NCBI GenBank assembly: GCA_029259545.1
Contig: JAPHEE010000012.1
Location: forward strand, 1-37,036
Length of the DNA stretch: 37,036 nt
Reading direction: 5' to 3'
Origin: Candidatus Alkanophaga volatiphilum
Lineage (GTDB): Archaea > Halobacteriota > Syntropharchaeia > Alkanophagales > B39-G2
Shown here: piece by piece, positions 1 through 9,955 of the stretch
Layout: each line of letters opens with the position of its first letter
Position numbering within the stretch: position 1 is the first letter of the stretch
Notes under the pieces: model-generated
Databases searched by the model: none
Told to the model about the DNA's origin: nothing
Seen by the model: the letters and a program-made list of their open reading frames with translations, nothing else
Translations under genes and position numbers: made by a program

Positions 1-289
1 GTTCAACGAATTTGCTTCTTGATAACCATATTGCGTCTATATATCTATTAGTTAAATTGCAAAATTTATTAAGCATGTAACTTCTCTTAAGATTAGATAC
101 ATCTCTTAATCTGTCTACAACTATCAAAATATCTACATCTGGGTGTATTTTTCTTTTATTAATTTTAGTTCCAGTAACAACAGAACCATAGACCATTACT
201 AGACAAGGATTAAATAAAGCTATTAGGGAATCTAAATCAATAACACTCTCAGTAAGCGTATCTTGATATGCGCGATACTTACTTTCCAT
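1..289 (-). CDS. Minimal nucleotidyltransferase (MNT/Pol-beta-like), 3' end beyond window
   Basis: The minus strand is open from an ATG at 289 to the window edge, so about 96 residues are visible and the C-terminus is missing. The start follows GGTGACGAAA, a plausible ribosome binding site. The sequence shows the Pol-beta nucleotidyltransferase signature: Gly35-Ser36 after a hydrophobic strand (VMVYGS), then Asp51 and Asp53 in HPDVDILIVVD. Such short proteins transfer a nucleotide to a protein or small molecule, and many are the MNT antitoxin half of HEPN-MNT toxin-antitoxin pairs. A HEPN partner would lie outside the window, so that role is inference. The gene is AT-rich like the helicase operon at 458-4142 and is separated from it by a palindromic GC-rich element. 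A stand-alone aminoglycoside-type or CCA-type enzyme cannot be excluded from this fragment. Confidence 0.7.
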   Translation of the reverse strand, partial: MESKYRAYQDTLTESVIDLDSLIALFNPCLVMVYGSVVTGTKINKRKIHPDVDILIVVDRLRDVSNLKRSYMLNKFCNLTNRYIDAIWLSRSKFVE

Positions 290-311
290 TTTCGTCACCA
301 CAGTCCATGGC

Positions 312-446
312 GTATAACGGTTGGCGGGTATCTGAAGTCCGAGCGAAGCGAGGATTTGGGCGAAGGCGTAAGCCGAAGCCAGATACCTGCTTGTTGTCCG
401 AGTGCGATAGCAACGAAGCGAAGCGGAGAGTTGCGGGCGACGGACA
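312..446. repeat. Palindromic GC-rich spacer element (attC-like layout)
   Basis: This 135-bp GC-rich block sits between two AT-rich genes and contains two nested inverted repeats. The first pairs GCGGGTATCTG (324-334) with CAGATACCTGC (380-390), one mismatch, and is bracketed by GTATAAC (312-318) and GTTGTCC (393-399). The second pairs TGTCCG (395-400) with CGGACA (441-446) and GCAAC (410-414) with GTTGC (430-434). The order AAC, inverted arms, GTT recalls integron attC sites, but the RYYYAAC and GTTRRRY cores match only in part. Parts of the block (393-400 and 431-443) recur inverted at 4185-4208 on the other side of the helicase operon. It may be a recombination site or a mobile-element end. 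Confidence 0.55.
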
Positions 447-457
447 TTTTAATCACC

Positions 458-3214
458 CTATATTTCATAATGATGTTTCGAATAGCTGTTTTCCGTAGTT
501 TTTAGATTTCTTGATCTTAAATCTTTTATGATATTTTTAATAGATTCCTCTATCAGCGCTTTTTCTCCCTCTGTTGTTGTAATCAATTTGTCAATAATTC
601 CTAATTTCTCGTAAATCTGTTTTTTATAAAACCATCTATTCCTGTAGGCTCTATACTCCATTAAACCTAGATGCTCCCAATAATAATTTTCGCCATTTAT
701 AATTAACTTAAAATCTGGCTTTATACGGTATTCCAACCAAAAATCCTCCGGCTCATATTCGAATTTAATTCCCGATTCATCTAATATACTTGCAATAATA
801 TATTCAATTTTGGATTTAAGTTCAATTATTCTTCCATCTTTTAATCGCAATGAATATGCTCTTAAGGGAGATTTTTTAAACTCAAATAATAGTGTCTTGC
901 GCTGTTCTATTGCGGAATTATCATAGATTCTACTTAAGATTAAAGGAAGTTCTTGTTTCAAGTCTTCGTTTACAAGGACATATAATTGGTTCTTGGCTCG
1001 TGTAAGAGCAGTATACATTAACTCCCTTGTTATGAAGGGAGTTGCTTCAGGAAGTATAAATATTACATTGTCAAAATCACTTCCCTGAGATTTATGAACG
1101 GTTATCGCATACCCCAAATCTATTTTCCTATCTATTTGTAGAAGTGAATGTATTTCATTTTTAATATTAAATATCAGATCTTTAATTTTTTGCCATCCAT
1201 AAGTCTCAAGTAATTCATCTATCTCATCAAAACGGATATACTCTCTATCATCTAAATATCCGATTGATCCATTGGCTAGGGCAAGAATTCTCTCGTCCTT
1301 TTCTCCATCCCTTATTGTGTAATAAATATTTTCTTCGCATATTAGCTTTGTTTGAGGCAAAAATTGAACGTTTCCGTTCATAACAACATTTTGATTAATA
1401 GCCATTGTGCCAAAATTGCCCACTCTTCGTGGCGATATGATTTGGACTCTATCAAGGGATATTTTATTTTGTTCGCCTTTGAAAATCCGACTAAATAGAT
1501 TAAATATGCTCTCTTCTTTTGATTGATGCAACAACGACCTTAAAATATCTACCATCTTACCTTTGATAGACTCTACGTCTGTAAAATAATCGATTTTAAA
1601 AGTTTCATCCTGCTTTTTCAAAATTTGTTCAATTTCTGTGATAGAAGGAGGATCATTCCCTCCAAACAATTCAGTAAGCATACCCAAGCCAGAATCTGGT
1701 GAAAATCTTAAATTGGATTCGAGCCTAACAATTTTGTCCTCCAACTCTTTCTTTCTCAAATAAAAGATAATATCAGCTAAAGGTCTCCCGACACCAATGG
1801 GTGGAAGTTGTCTATCATCTCCAACAAGAATTAAGTGCTTAAGATTATCTATATTGATCATACAAAAAAGAGCACCCAATAAAATCTCATCTACCATCGA
1901 TGCTTCATCGATAATTACAACAGAAGGGTTAAATTTCCATCCCTTTTTTGAGATTTCTAAAAAATCTTTAAACAAATCCCACCTACCAGAGAGAATATCA
2001 GATACCAAATCTGTTAAGCGATATATCTCACGCTTTTTTGTGGGCATATATTGGATATATTCCACAAGACGACGATATAAAAATCTATGAATAGTTGATA
2101 TCTCAATCCTTTTTGATTTAACAAAATCATATAATCCCACATTTTTAATTCTATTTTTAATAACGAGATTTGCTTTTCCAGTAGGGGTGAAAATATAAAT
2201 CGGCACCTTGTTTTCTTCAATGAATTTTTTTACAAGCTCCACGATCGCCTGTGTTTTTCCGCTTCCGGCTTTTCCTGTAAGTATGAAAAGTCCATTGCTT
2301 AAAGCTCCTACATATGCTCTTCTCCTTTCATTAATATTTATCCTGTCCTTAAATTTCCCTTTTTCTTCCTCAATTATTCTTTCCACATATTCGTGATCAG
2401 GTTTGTATTTTTTGCTCGCCAATTTATTTATGACATTCTCTATATGTTCTTCAATTTCCCTTAGCTCTTTCAATTGATAAACAGCATCTTGTAATTCTGT
2501 CTTGATTACGAATCTCTCTTTAAATAGTGTTTCTTTTTCGTAGTCTATTAGCGTTTTCTCATTCAATCTAAACCTCTCATTAATGTAATAAAGAGGATAA
2601 TCTTCAATTCGTTTTAGTATATCACTTCTTACAAGGCAGGAGTCGCCATTTTGAGATGCTGCATCATTGAGGATCTTAACGATTAGCGCTCTAATACGTT
2701 GTGGGGATTGTGCTGAGTATTCTGTACTCCACTTTGCATATCTTACATCTGGGATCAATGCAATATCTATATGATAAAGATCTATTCCGTAATCACTTTT
2801 GTCTATATCCCAAGTGTAAACTTTGTCGTAGCTATATTTTTCAAACAAAATATAGGGATTACTTTTCAATTCATCTAATCCTATTTTACTTAAGATATCT
2901 GCTTTTATATTCTCAAATTGAGGTATCGTTAAATCAAACTGTGAAAGAAACTTTATTTCTTCTAAGTTCTTTTTTATAGCCGTTATAACTTTTATTAATC
3001 GACTGGGGATATTTTCAATATTTTTCACATTCGCTAAAAAGTTGTCAAAGTCCCCGTAGGTATTTCTCACCCACTCTTCAAACTCATTTATAATTGTAGT
3101 TAAAAAATCTTCAGGGTAATCGTACTTCAGATACGTGAACAAGAGATTTCTAAATCCTGGATACCTACCTCTTTCTTTCCAAGCAATGGATAATAACCTA
3201 TCTATTTTTTTCAA
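458..3214 (-). CDS. RecD-like superfamily 1 helicase with C-terminal PD-(D/E)XK-type nuclease domain
   Basis: This 918-aa protein has an uncharacterised N-terminal region (about 1-300), a RecD/AAA_30-type SF1 helicase core and a C-terminal nuclease-like domain. Seen directly: Walker A GKAGSGKT (314-321), Walker B VVIIDEASMVD (432-442), motif III GDDRQLPP (465-472), and the late motifs VHKSQGSDFDNV and YTALTRAKNQLYVL. From about residue 800 there is E804, then KPDF with D834, then YWEHLG with E847, then K864/K865, which fits a PD-(D/E)XK nuclease of the EHLG variety. The start is TTG at 3214, favoured by AGAGGA just upstream, and it overlaps the end of the 314-aa gene by 17 nt, so the two are co-translated. 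The gene is far more AT-rich than the chromosome to the right, which suggests transfer. DNA unwinding coupled to cleavage, perhaps in antiviral defence, is inference. Confidence 0.85.
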   Translation of the reverse strand: MKKIDRLLSIAWKERGRYPGFRNLLFTYLKYDYPEDFLTTIINEFEEWVRNTYGDFDNFLANVKNIENIPSRLIKVITAIKKNLEEIKFLSQFDLTIPQFENIKADILSKIGLDELKSNPYILFEKYSYDKVYTWDIDKSDYGIDLYHIDIALIPDVRYAKWSTEYSAQSPQRIRALIVKILNDAASQNGDSCLVRSDILKRIEDYPLYYINERFRLNEKTLIDYEKETLFKERFVIKTELQDAVYQLKELREIEEHIENVINKLASKKYKPDHEYVERIIEEEKGKFKDRININERRRAYVGALSNGLFILTGKAGSGKTQAIVELVKKFIEENKVPIYIFTPTGKANLVIKNRIKNVGLYDFVKSKRIEISTIHRFLYRRLVEYIQYMPTKKREIYRLTDLVSDILSGRWDLFKDFLEISKKGWKFNPSVVIIDEASMVDEILLGALFCMINIDNLKHLILVGDDRQLPPIGVGRPLADIIFYLRKKELEDKIVRLESNLRFSPDSGLGMLTELFGGNDPPSITEIEQILKKQDETFKIDYFTDVESIKGKMVDILRSLLHQSKEESIFNLFSRIFKGEQNKISLDRVQIISPRRVGNFGTMAINQNVVMNGNVQFLPQTKLICEENIYYTIRDGEKDERILALANGSIGYLDDREYIRFDEIDELLETYGWQKIKDLIFNIKNEIHSLLQIDRKIDLGYAITVHKSQGSDFDNVIFILPEATPFITRELMYTALTRAKNQLYVLVNEDLKQELPLILSRIYDNSAIEQRKTLLFEFKKSPLRAYSLRLKDGRIIELKSKIEYIIASILDESGIKFEYEPEDFWLEYRIKPDFKLIINGENYYWEHLGLMEYRAYRNRWFYKKQIYEKLGIIDKLITTTEGEKALIEESIKNIIKDLRSRNLKTTENSYSKHHYEI

Positions 3215-4142
3215 TGTCCTCTAAAATCTGATAATCTACAATTTGATGTTCTTTCATCTTCTCCACAGATTTTTGAAGATGATATAAAAGATAAATGCAT
3301 TTGTCATGGGATAAATGCATAGACACATACTTAAAATGAGGGATAAGAGTATGTTCTATAACTGGTGTAGATACTTCTTTCAATTTTTTCCATTTCTTCT
3401 CTTCATCCAAACTTTTATCTTCGGCTAACCACTCTAAATATTCATGGAATGGTAATACAAATGCCGTTTTTGGATCAATTCTAATCCTAAATTGCCAAGC
3501 AATTGTAGGGAAATTTCTCATTTTTGGCTCATTACGAATTTTCCTCAGCAATTCTTCAGGAATTTGATATCTTTTAGGCTCTTCTACTTCTTTCACCATT
3601 GCGGCACCCAATAGACAGTATTTATAATCATCACCTGTTATAGGATTACTGTAATTTGCATAAAAGAATACTATAGATTCATTCTCTTTGATATTTTGGA
3701 CATACTTTTTCGCTCTTTCTTCCAGCTCAGGAATAGGTGGATATATTTGGGTAGGGCTTTCATGCTCAAATGACATCAAGAAACACCATGAGAAAAGAGT
3801 ATAACTATCTACATTTTCTTCTAAAGGTGGTACCATACACTGAAAATCTTTACCCCATTTTGTTGAGTGAATAAAAGGGTGCGGATCTTTAATAATGCAT
3901 GTCTCCTCTCCCAGTGCGTTTATACACCAATAGCATGGAGGGAGATAATTATTTTCTCTAATCACTTCGGATATTTTACTGTTCGCAGTTTTTTCCTCTA
4001 CTTCCAGATTTATCCTTTTCTGAATTCTTGGGGAGAGTAAGGAGTAGTTCCCTCTACAATAAAAATTCATTCTAGGATTTTTACAGATTTTTCCATTCCA
4101 TTTATTGTCATGCCAAGCGAATCTCACTGTCAGGTGCTTCAT
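3198..4142 (-). CDS. Unknown 314-aa Cys-containing partner of the helicase-nuclease
   Basis: I do not recognise a named family. The N-terminal third carries the conspicuous string VRFAWHDNKWNG (6-17) and cysteines C20, C29, C70, C73 and C82; C70-x-x-C73 with C20 and C29 could bind zinc. The middle is rich in aromatics and beta-prone segments, and the C-terminal 60 residues look helical and charged. There is no signal peptide or membrane segment, so the protein is probably cytoplasmic. The ATG at 4142 is preceded by a strong ribosome binding site, GGAGGGGAGG, at about 4149-4158. Its 3' end overlaps the helicase start by 17 nt, so the two are an operon and probably act together, for example in recognising or regulating the DNA substrate. 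Both genes share the same AT-rich composition. Confidence 0.8.
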   Translation of the reverse strand: MKHLTVRFAWHDNKWNGKICKNPRMNFYCRGNYSLLSPRIQKRINLEVEEKTANSKISEVIRENNYLPPCYWCINALGEETCIIKDPHPFIHSTKWGKDFQCMVPPLEENVDSYTLFSWCFLMSFEHESPTQIYPPIPELEERAKKYVQNIKENESIVFFYANYSNPITGDDYKYCLLGAAMVKEVEEPKRYQIPEELLRKIRNEPKMRNFPTIAWQFRIRIDPKTAFVLPFHEYLEWLAEDKSLDEEKKWKKLKEVSTPVIEHTLIPHFKYVSMHLSHDKCIYLLYHLQKSVEKMKEHQIVDYQILEDIEKNR

Positions 4143-4161
4143 AATATTACCTCCCCTCCTT

Positions 4162-4177
4162 ATTTTTTATTAAATTT
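4162..4177 (-). promoter_or_regulatory. Probable TATA box of the helicase-nuclease operon
   Basis: On the minus strand an AT-only tract containing TTTAATAAAAAATA lies 20-35 bp upstream of the ATG at 4142, a usual archaeal TATA position. The Shine-Dalgarno sequence between it and the start argues for a short leader. The exact start site cannot be fixed by eye. Confidence 0.4.
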
Positions 4178-4181
4178 TGTT

Positions 4182-4208
4182 AGCCCGTCGCCCGCAATTT
4201 CGGACAAC
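4182..4208. repeat. Inverted copy of the left-hand island border sequence
   Basis: CCGTCGCCCGCAA at 4185-4197 is the exact reverse complement of 431-443, and CGGACAAC at 4201-4208 is the exact reverse complement of 393-400. The left copy has about 30 extra bases between the two blocks. The helicase operon is therefore flanked by an inverted sequence pair, as expected for mobile-element or recombination-site borders. Confidence 0.55.
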
Positions 4209-4211
4209 TTA

Positions 4212-4295
4212 GTATATACGAAATTCGCTTTTTGTTCGGTTTTGGGAAGATATACGAAGTTCATGTATCTTTAATTTTGGCAGTATATACGAACT
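4212..4295. repeat. Three spaced direct repeats of TATACGAA
   Basis: The core TATACGAA followed by A/G/C and TTC or TC occurs near 4212-4225, 4249-4262 and 4282-4295, spaced about 33-37 bp apart. The copies lie between the recombinase remnant and the border sequence, upstream of the helicase operon. They could be recombinase-binding or regulator-binding sites. No function can be assigned. Confidence 0.45.
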
Positions 4296-4335
4296 CATCC
4301 GTCTTTTTCACCTTTAACCATTATATCACGGATTC

Positions 4336-4444
4336 TTATCTCCTCAGATCTTTAGTAGCAACATGAGTATAAATCTCTTTCGTTTTCGAATGCTTAATGT
4401 CCAAGCAGCTCCTGAATGTATCTCAGATCAACCCCGCTTTCGAG
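4336..4444 (-). pseudogene. Remnant of a tyrosine recombinase (XerC/integrase family), C-terminal end, frameshifted
   Basis: Reading leftwards from 4444, the minus strand encodes LESGVDLRYIQELLGH, the region of tyrosine recombinases with the conserved LLGH histidine, and then hits a TAA at 4396-4394. One frame over, it continues as HSKTKEIYTHVATKDLRR and a stop at 4336. EIYTHV contains the catalytic tyrosine. Frames and motifs together show a single shift in a once intact gene. Everything upstream of LESG is gone, because a repeat element (4443-4688) begins exactly there. This is the scar of an integrase beside the AT-rich island and may have mobilised it. Confidence 0.8.
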
Positions 4445-4688
4445 TGAACTCCCTTGCTTACGCAAGGGGCTTCTCCGTTCTTCACGCTGAGGCTTCATCT
4501 GGGAGTTCGGGTTTATAGCTCCCCCATCCCATCGGACTCGTTATCCGATGGGCTATCGTTTGTTTCTCTCTTTTCCCCAAGGGGACGGCATCGGAAACCT
4601 TCCTTTATAGATTCAAAGTAAAGTTTAAAACTACCTCCAAACCCCCACTCCCCTGTATCCCCTCGCTCGCAAGGGTCTTGCAAGCAAC
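4443..4688 (-). mobile_element. Hairpin-ended element, copy G (IS200/IS605-like non-autonomous)
   Basis: On the minus strand the copy starts with GTTGCTTGCAAGACC and a hairpin at 4660-4675. It runs through GTTTCCGATGCCGTCCCC, which matches copy B closely, has a perfect 9-bp hairpin (4528-4552), and ends with GAAGCCCC, a 7-bp hairpin (4451-4468) and AGTTCACT. That ending is typical of IS605-family right ends and omega-RNA 3' scaffolds. There is no transposase or TnpB reading frame. The right end abuts the broken tyrosine recombinase gene, so insertion into that gene is likely. Confidence 0.65.
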
Positions 4689-4699
4689 AGAAAGATAAC

Positions 4700-5335
4700 T
4701 CAAACGGATCTGCAAATTGCTCTCAGTCGATGCTCGAGTCCGGCGTCGGCATCCTTTAAAAGCTGTTTCACCCTCAAATTTATGCTCTTCTCAATGTCGT
4801 TTAGTCTTCTTATGACGGCTTCCACGCTAGTCTTCGCCTCTTCCTTGTCGGGACGGACCTGCGAGTAGTAGGCAGCGGCGAACTCCGGCGAGACTTCAAT
4901 GCCAAAATAATCACGGCGATGAAAGCCCATCAACTCGCTCATCAGCGGCCGGTAAGCACGACGCAACAGCGGCACGTAGATTTTCTCTAGGATCGCTCTC
5001 GTGATTGCATCCTCTGGGAACTCCACCCAGATGCGGCGTTGTGTGACGTCGTATCTCACCTTAGAGCGGACGTCAAGTGCCTTCTTGAAGAAGAAATCAC
5101 AGTCCTCGCCCATGCGGCGGAGCGTGGTGTCGTCGTGCAACCTCGCCTCGATGAGGAAATTGTTCTTGAAAAGTATTTTCACGAGCCTCGTGCCTTCATA
5201 GATGCCATCAAGCTCCTTAATGAGCACAAGGGAAACCTCCCAGCCGATAAGCTCTTCGACTCCCTTTTTTATCGTAGACTCGTCGCTGCCTAGCACCTCG
5301 CCGATGCCCCTGAGAAGCCCACCCATGCTGAGCAT
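4700..5335 (-). CDS. Hypothetical protein, 211 aa
   Basis: I do not recognise the family. The protein looks soluble, with no signal peptide or membrane helix. After a Gly-rich start (MGGLLRGIGEVLG) it has alternating beta and helix segments, a basic central part, and a charged, helical C-terminus from about residue 160. Codon use and GC content match the chromosomal genes, not the AT-rich island. The start may be ATG 5335 or the ATG three codons later at 5326; AAAGGAG lies upstream of both. It is transcribed away from the trm112-like gene, with about 55 bp between them. Its stop lies only 11 bp from repeat copy G. Confidence 0.65.
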   Translation of the reverse strand: MLSMGGLLRGIGEVLGSDESTIKKGVEELIGWEVSLVLIKELDGIYEGTRLVKILFKNNFLIEARLHDDTTLRRMGEDCDFFFKKALDVRSKVRYDVTQRRIWVEFPEDAITRAILEKIYVPLLRRAYRPLMSELMGFHRRDYFGIEVSPEFAAAYYSQVRPDKEEAKTSVEAVIRRLNDIEKSINLRVKQLLKDADAGLEHRLRAICRSV

Positions 5336-5389
5336 GCTTCTTATCTCCTTTGCGCATAGGATTAAAAATAGTAGGTGGAATTTTGGAAT

Positions 5390-5574
5390 ATGAAGAGGAG
5401 CTTGATGGAAATACTCGCATGCCCATTATGTAAGGGAGACCTTGAGCTTGAGGTTGAAGAGGAGGACAGCGACGAGATTATAAAGGGGGCGCTTCTCTGC
5501 CGGAATTGTAATGAGCGTTATCCAATTGAAGATGGAATCCCCGACCTAAGACCGCCGGAGCTGAGAGGAGAAGG

Positions 5575-5578
<4 letters not shown>
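5390..5578 (+). CDS. Trm112-like zinc protein
   Basis: About 62 residues beginning [16 protein letters not shown], the usual opening of archaeal Trm112 proteins, with two Cys pairs, CPLC and CRNC, and the ending [15 protein letters not shown]. Trm112 is a small zinc-binding activator of SAM-dependent methyltransferases that act on tRNA, rRNA and release factor. The start at 5390 is chosen by family resemblance; GTG 5375 and ATG 5405 (behind GAGGAG) are alternatives. The stop overlaps the pyrG start as ATGA, so the two genes are translationally coupled. Confidence 0.8.
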
Positions 5579-7254
<1,676 letters not shown>

Positions 7255-8091
7255 CGGCAGCAACGGCAACGACTGCAACTATCGTCCCTACTACAACATA
7301 GTTCCTTGTTGAAATAGCTTTCAGACTGCTCTCAGCCTCGCTTTTAGCAAGATTTGCGTAGTATGTAGCGTTCTCTGCTGCCATTATGCTCTCGTTTATC
7401 CGTCCCGCATTGTAATGGGAAAGGGCGTCATCATAATATAAACGGGCGTGGTCGAGGTCGGCTTTCGCGTCGCTGACGTCTGCACCTTGCTGCGTTGCGT
7501 TGTACAGTGTGGCGTTTGCAGCTTCAATGCTATCAAGCGCCTCATTGAGCTTCAAAATCGCTGTTTCTATGAGTTCTGAGGTTACCTTACCCCATATCTC
7601 CATCACCGGATATGTCCTCTCTATCTCTTGGTCGACGTTCAGGAGCGTGACGTTTTCACGCTTCGACACTTCAGGCGCCCTGCCGTCTAGCGTTATGATA
7701 AGGCTGCTCACCAAGCCGTGGTCAACTCGCAGCCGCATACTCTTTTCGGTCTTGCTCAACACACTCACGCCGGCTTCTTCGCTCAGACCCCAAACGGCAT
7801 CTTCAAGCTCTGTGGTGAAATTCAACACAGACCTTCTACCCTTGACGTCAGGGCTGAAATTCTTAAGGATCAAAGATATCCTCACAGAACCGCCTTCACG
7901 AATCATCCCCATGATCTCACTATAAGATATCTCAGAATTTTCGACATCGACCTCCACAAACTTAGCCTCCACGACTTTATCCGGGTATTTCGCTAGCGAA
8001 GCTTCGTACGCCGCTGCTATGGGTGTAAGCAAGACGGCGATAAGCATAACTAACATGCACCCTTTACGCAACGTCCGCACACCACCACCCC

Positions 8092-9237
8092 CTAAAACAA
8101 TGGCTTTAGCTTTCCACCAGCTTCGAAAAGTTCCTCGTATTCCGATCTCTCGTTAGATAATTCTTCTATAGTCTTCTGCGCCTCCACCGCCATCTCTTGC
8201 AACTCTTTAATCCTTGGCACATCGGTGACGCCGGAGAACACGACGGTAACTGCAACATGCTTGCTCCTCGGCAGTGGAAAGTCGCCACCTCGTACCTCTC
8301 CGCCCTTTATCAGCCCTTCGATCCAGACCTTTGATTTCTCTATACCCTTCCTGTCGAGCTCGGACGGCGGTCCCGCAACAAGGATCATCGCCTTCTTTGC
8401 AGATGTGATGTCACAGGGTATCGTGAGGCGTCCCATCGCTGCCCTTCTCGTCAGGGACGTTATCCTGGCGGTCGCCTCTGCGCTGACCCTATCCTTCTTC
8501 TTCAGCTTGCTCAGAAAGCCGCCCTTCTTCTCCACTTCCTCGGCGGCGTAGCCCACTGCCGCAACCCCGCCGGCGTCGAGTGTGTTTATGATTTCGGAGG
8601 CGTCCACGACCATCTGTCCGACCTCATTGCTCTCACTGCTGCCGAAGAGCACGGAAAAGCGGCGTACTATCTCTTCGTTCATGAGGCGGTATGCATCCTT
8701 CACGCTCTCGCCTTCCCTCTTCCAGGCATCGTTGTCGAAGAGGAATAGGCTGTCCACTTCTTTCACCAGCGTCATCAAGCTGCGTGCGGCGTTCAGGGCG
8801 TATAGGCTGCCCTCGTCCTTTGCCGGCAGTATACCGAGCGCATACACGGGCTCTGCATATAGCTTCTTTAATCGCCTCGCAAGAACCGGGGCGCCGCCAG
8901 AGCCCGTCCCGCCGCCCAGCCCTGCTATTATCAGGAATGCATCCACTTGGGACGTCTCCTTCCTGTCTATAGCACTCTGTATTGTATATATCTCCTCGGC
9001 GGCGATTTTTGCTCCCAGCTCGTTATCAGCGCCGACGCCATGTCCTTTCACCACAGACTCCCCGATGAGAATTCTGTCCTCCATGGGTATGTTTTTCAAG
9101 CCTAGGAGGTCGGGCTTTGCCGTATTTATCGCTATCGCCCGCACAACGCTGTTTAATCGGGTCCTCCTGTCAAACTCGACGAACAAGTCCGCAATCTTCC
9201 CGCCCGCCTGTCCGAAGCCTATCACGAATATCTTCAT
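8092..9237 (-). CDS. cetZ: CetZ-type tubulin/FtsZ-family GTPase
   Basis: 381 aa. The N-terminus MKIFVIGFGQAGGKIADLF is the nucleotide-binding opening of the tubulin/FtsZ superfamily, and GLGGGTGSGGAP is the tubulin signature. The sequence resembles archaeal CetZ more than FtsZ1/2: it lacks the long FtsZ C-terminal tail peptide and has the CetZ-like stretch IAINTAKPDLLGL. CetZ proteins control cell shape in haloarchaea; here a role in shape or envelope is inferred. The ATG at 9237 follows AGGGAGGT. It sits between rpl10e and the surface-protein gene on one strand, which may link shape and surface functions. Confidence 0.88.
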   Translation of the reverse strand: MKIFVIGFGQAGGKIADLFVEFDRRTRLNSVVRAIAINTAKPDLLGLKNIPMEDRILIGESVVKGHGVGADNELGAKIAAEEIYTIQSAIDRKETSQVDAFLIIAGLGGGTGSGGAPVLARRLKKLYAEPVYALGILPAKDEGSLYALNAARSLMTLVKEVDSLFLFDNDAWKREGESVKDAYRLMNEEIVRRFSVLFGSSESNEVGQMVVDASEIINTLDAGGVAAVGYAAEEVEKKGGFLSKLKKKDRVSAEATARITSLTRRAAMGRLTIPCDITSAKKAMILVAGPPSELDRKGIEKSKVWIEGLIKGGEVRGGDFPLPRSKHVAVTVVFSGVTDVPRIKELQEMAVEAQKTIEELSNERSEYEELFEAGGKLKPLF

Positions 9238-9323
9238 AACAACCTCCCTATGTCTGTTCCCTTAATATATAGTAGAGGCGAGCAACACACTGTGCCAATT
9301 AATAGGAGCGGATTGCTTAAAAA

Positions 9324-9333
9324 CTTTATATAC
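9324..9333 (-). promoter_or_regulatory. TATA box upstream of cetZ
   Basis: On the minus strand GTATATAAAG lies about 90 bp upstream of the cetZ ATG, in the gap after rpl10e. It would give a leader of roughly 60-65 nt that includes the Shine-Dalgarno sequence. A second TATA-like stretch (9261-9271) is closer but would cut the leader too short to keep that site. Confidence 0.5.
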
Positions 9334-9368
9334 ACTTAACGGTATTGTTTGAAGACGCAAATTAATTT

Positions 9369-9890
9369 TTAGCCGCCGACGAGCTCGGCGCCCTCGTCGA
9401 CAACGATGCTGCAAGGCGTTGGCAACTTATAGCTTGCCCGTCGTAGTGACTCTTTAGCTTTGAGGAAGTTATGTGGCTCGACTCTGACGCTTATTATCCT
9501 CTGACCGCTTCTGACGCGAGCGGCGGTGCCGACAGCCCTACCAAAAGCTTTCCGCATGCCTTTCGAAACCCGGTCTGCGCCTGCGCCGACCGCTAGCTTG
9601 TTCTCCCTGAGCACATGGTGGGGGTAGATTCTTATCTTAAGGTGGTAGTTCATCCGCCCCACCTCTCGCATCAAAAACTTGTTCGCGGCGACTCTTGCAG
9701 CTTCGAGGGCATTATGTCTGATCTGGCACGCCTCTTTCGCGACGAGCGACACCGTCACCGGAAACTCCCTGCCCGGGTTGCCCATGTCGAATATCGTAAT
9801 CTTACTGCCAGGAACGCCGCCCATATACTCCTTTCTTGTATATGCGGGACTTTCCAAGTTCCTATACATCCTGCCTGGCTTCCTTGCCAT
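9369..9890 (-). CDS. rpl10e: Large ribosomal subunit protein L10e (uL16)
   Basis: 173 aa, typical length. It starts [20 protein letters not shown] and contains the family segment [20 protein letters not shown] and the conserved [16 protein letters not shown]10e/uL16 lies near the peptidyl-transferase region and the A-site tRNA on the 50S subunit. The ATG follows GAGGGATAGAG. A TATA-like TTCTTAAAAACG lies about 50-60 bp upstream. The gene stands alone, as often in archaea, ahead of cetZ on the same strand. Confidence 0.95.
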   Translation of the reverse strand: MARKPGRMYRNLESPAYTRKEYMGGVPGSKITIFDMGNPGREFPVTVSLVAKEACQIRHNALEAARVAANKFLMREVGRMNYHLKIRIYPHHVLRENKLAVGAGADRVSKGMRKAFGRAVGTAARVRSGQRIISVRVEPHNFLKAKESLRRASYKLPTPCSIVVDEGAELVGG

Positions 9891-9955
9891 CTCTATCCCT
9901 CTGCCTTTCTTGACCTACAGAAGTATTGCTGAGATTCGTTTTTAAGAATATCGCT

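Noticed and set aside
312-446. True integron attC site
   Set aside because: The core sites match only partly, the second border is inverted, and no integron integrase is present, so only an attC-like layout is claimed.
263-505. Short plus-strand frames across the palindromic element
   Set aside because: They lie over inverted repeats and neighbouring gene ends, with no family resemblance or ribosome binding site.
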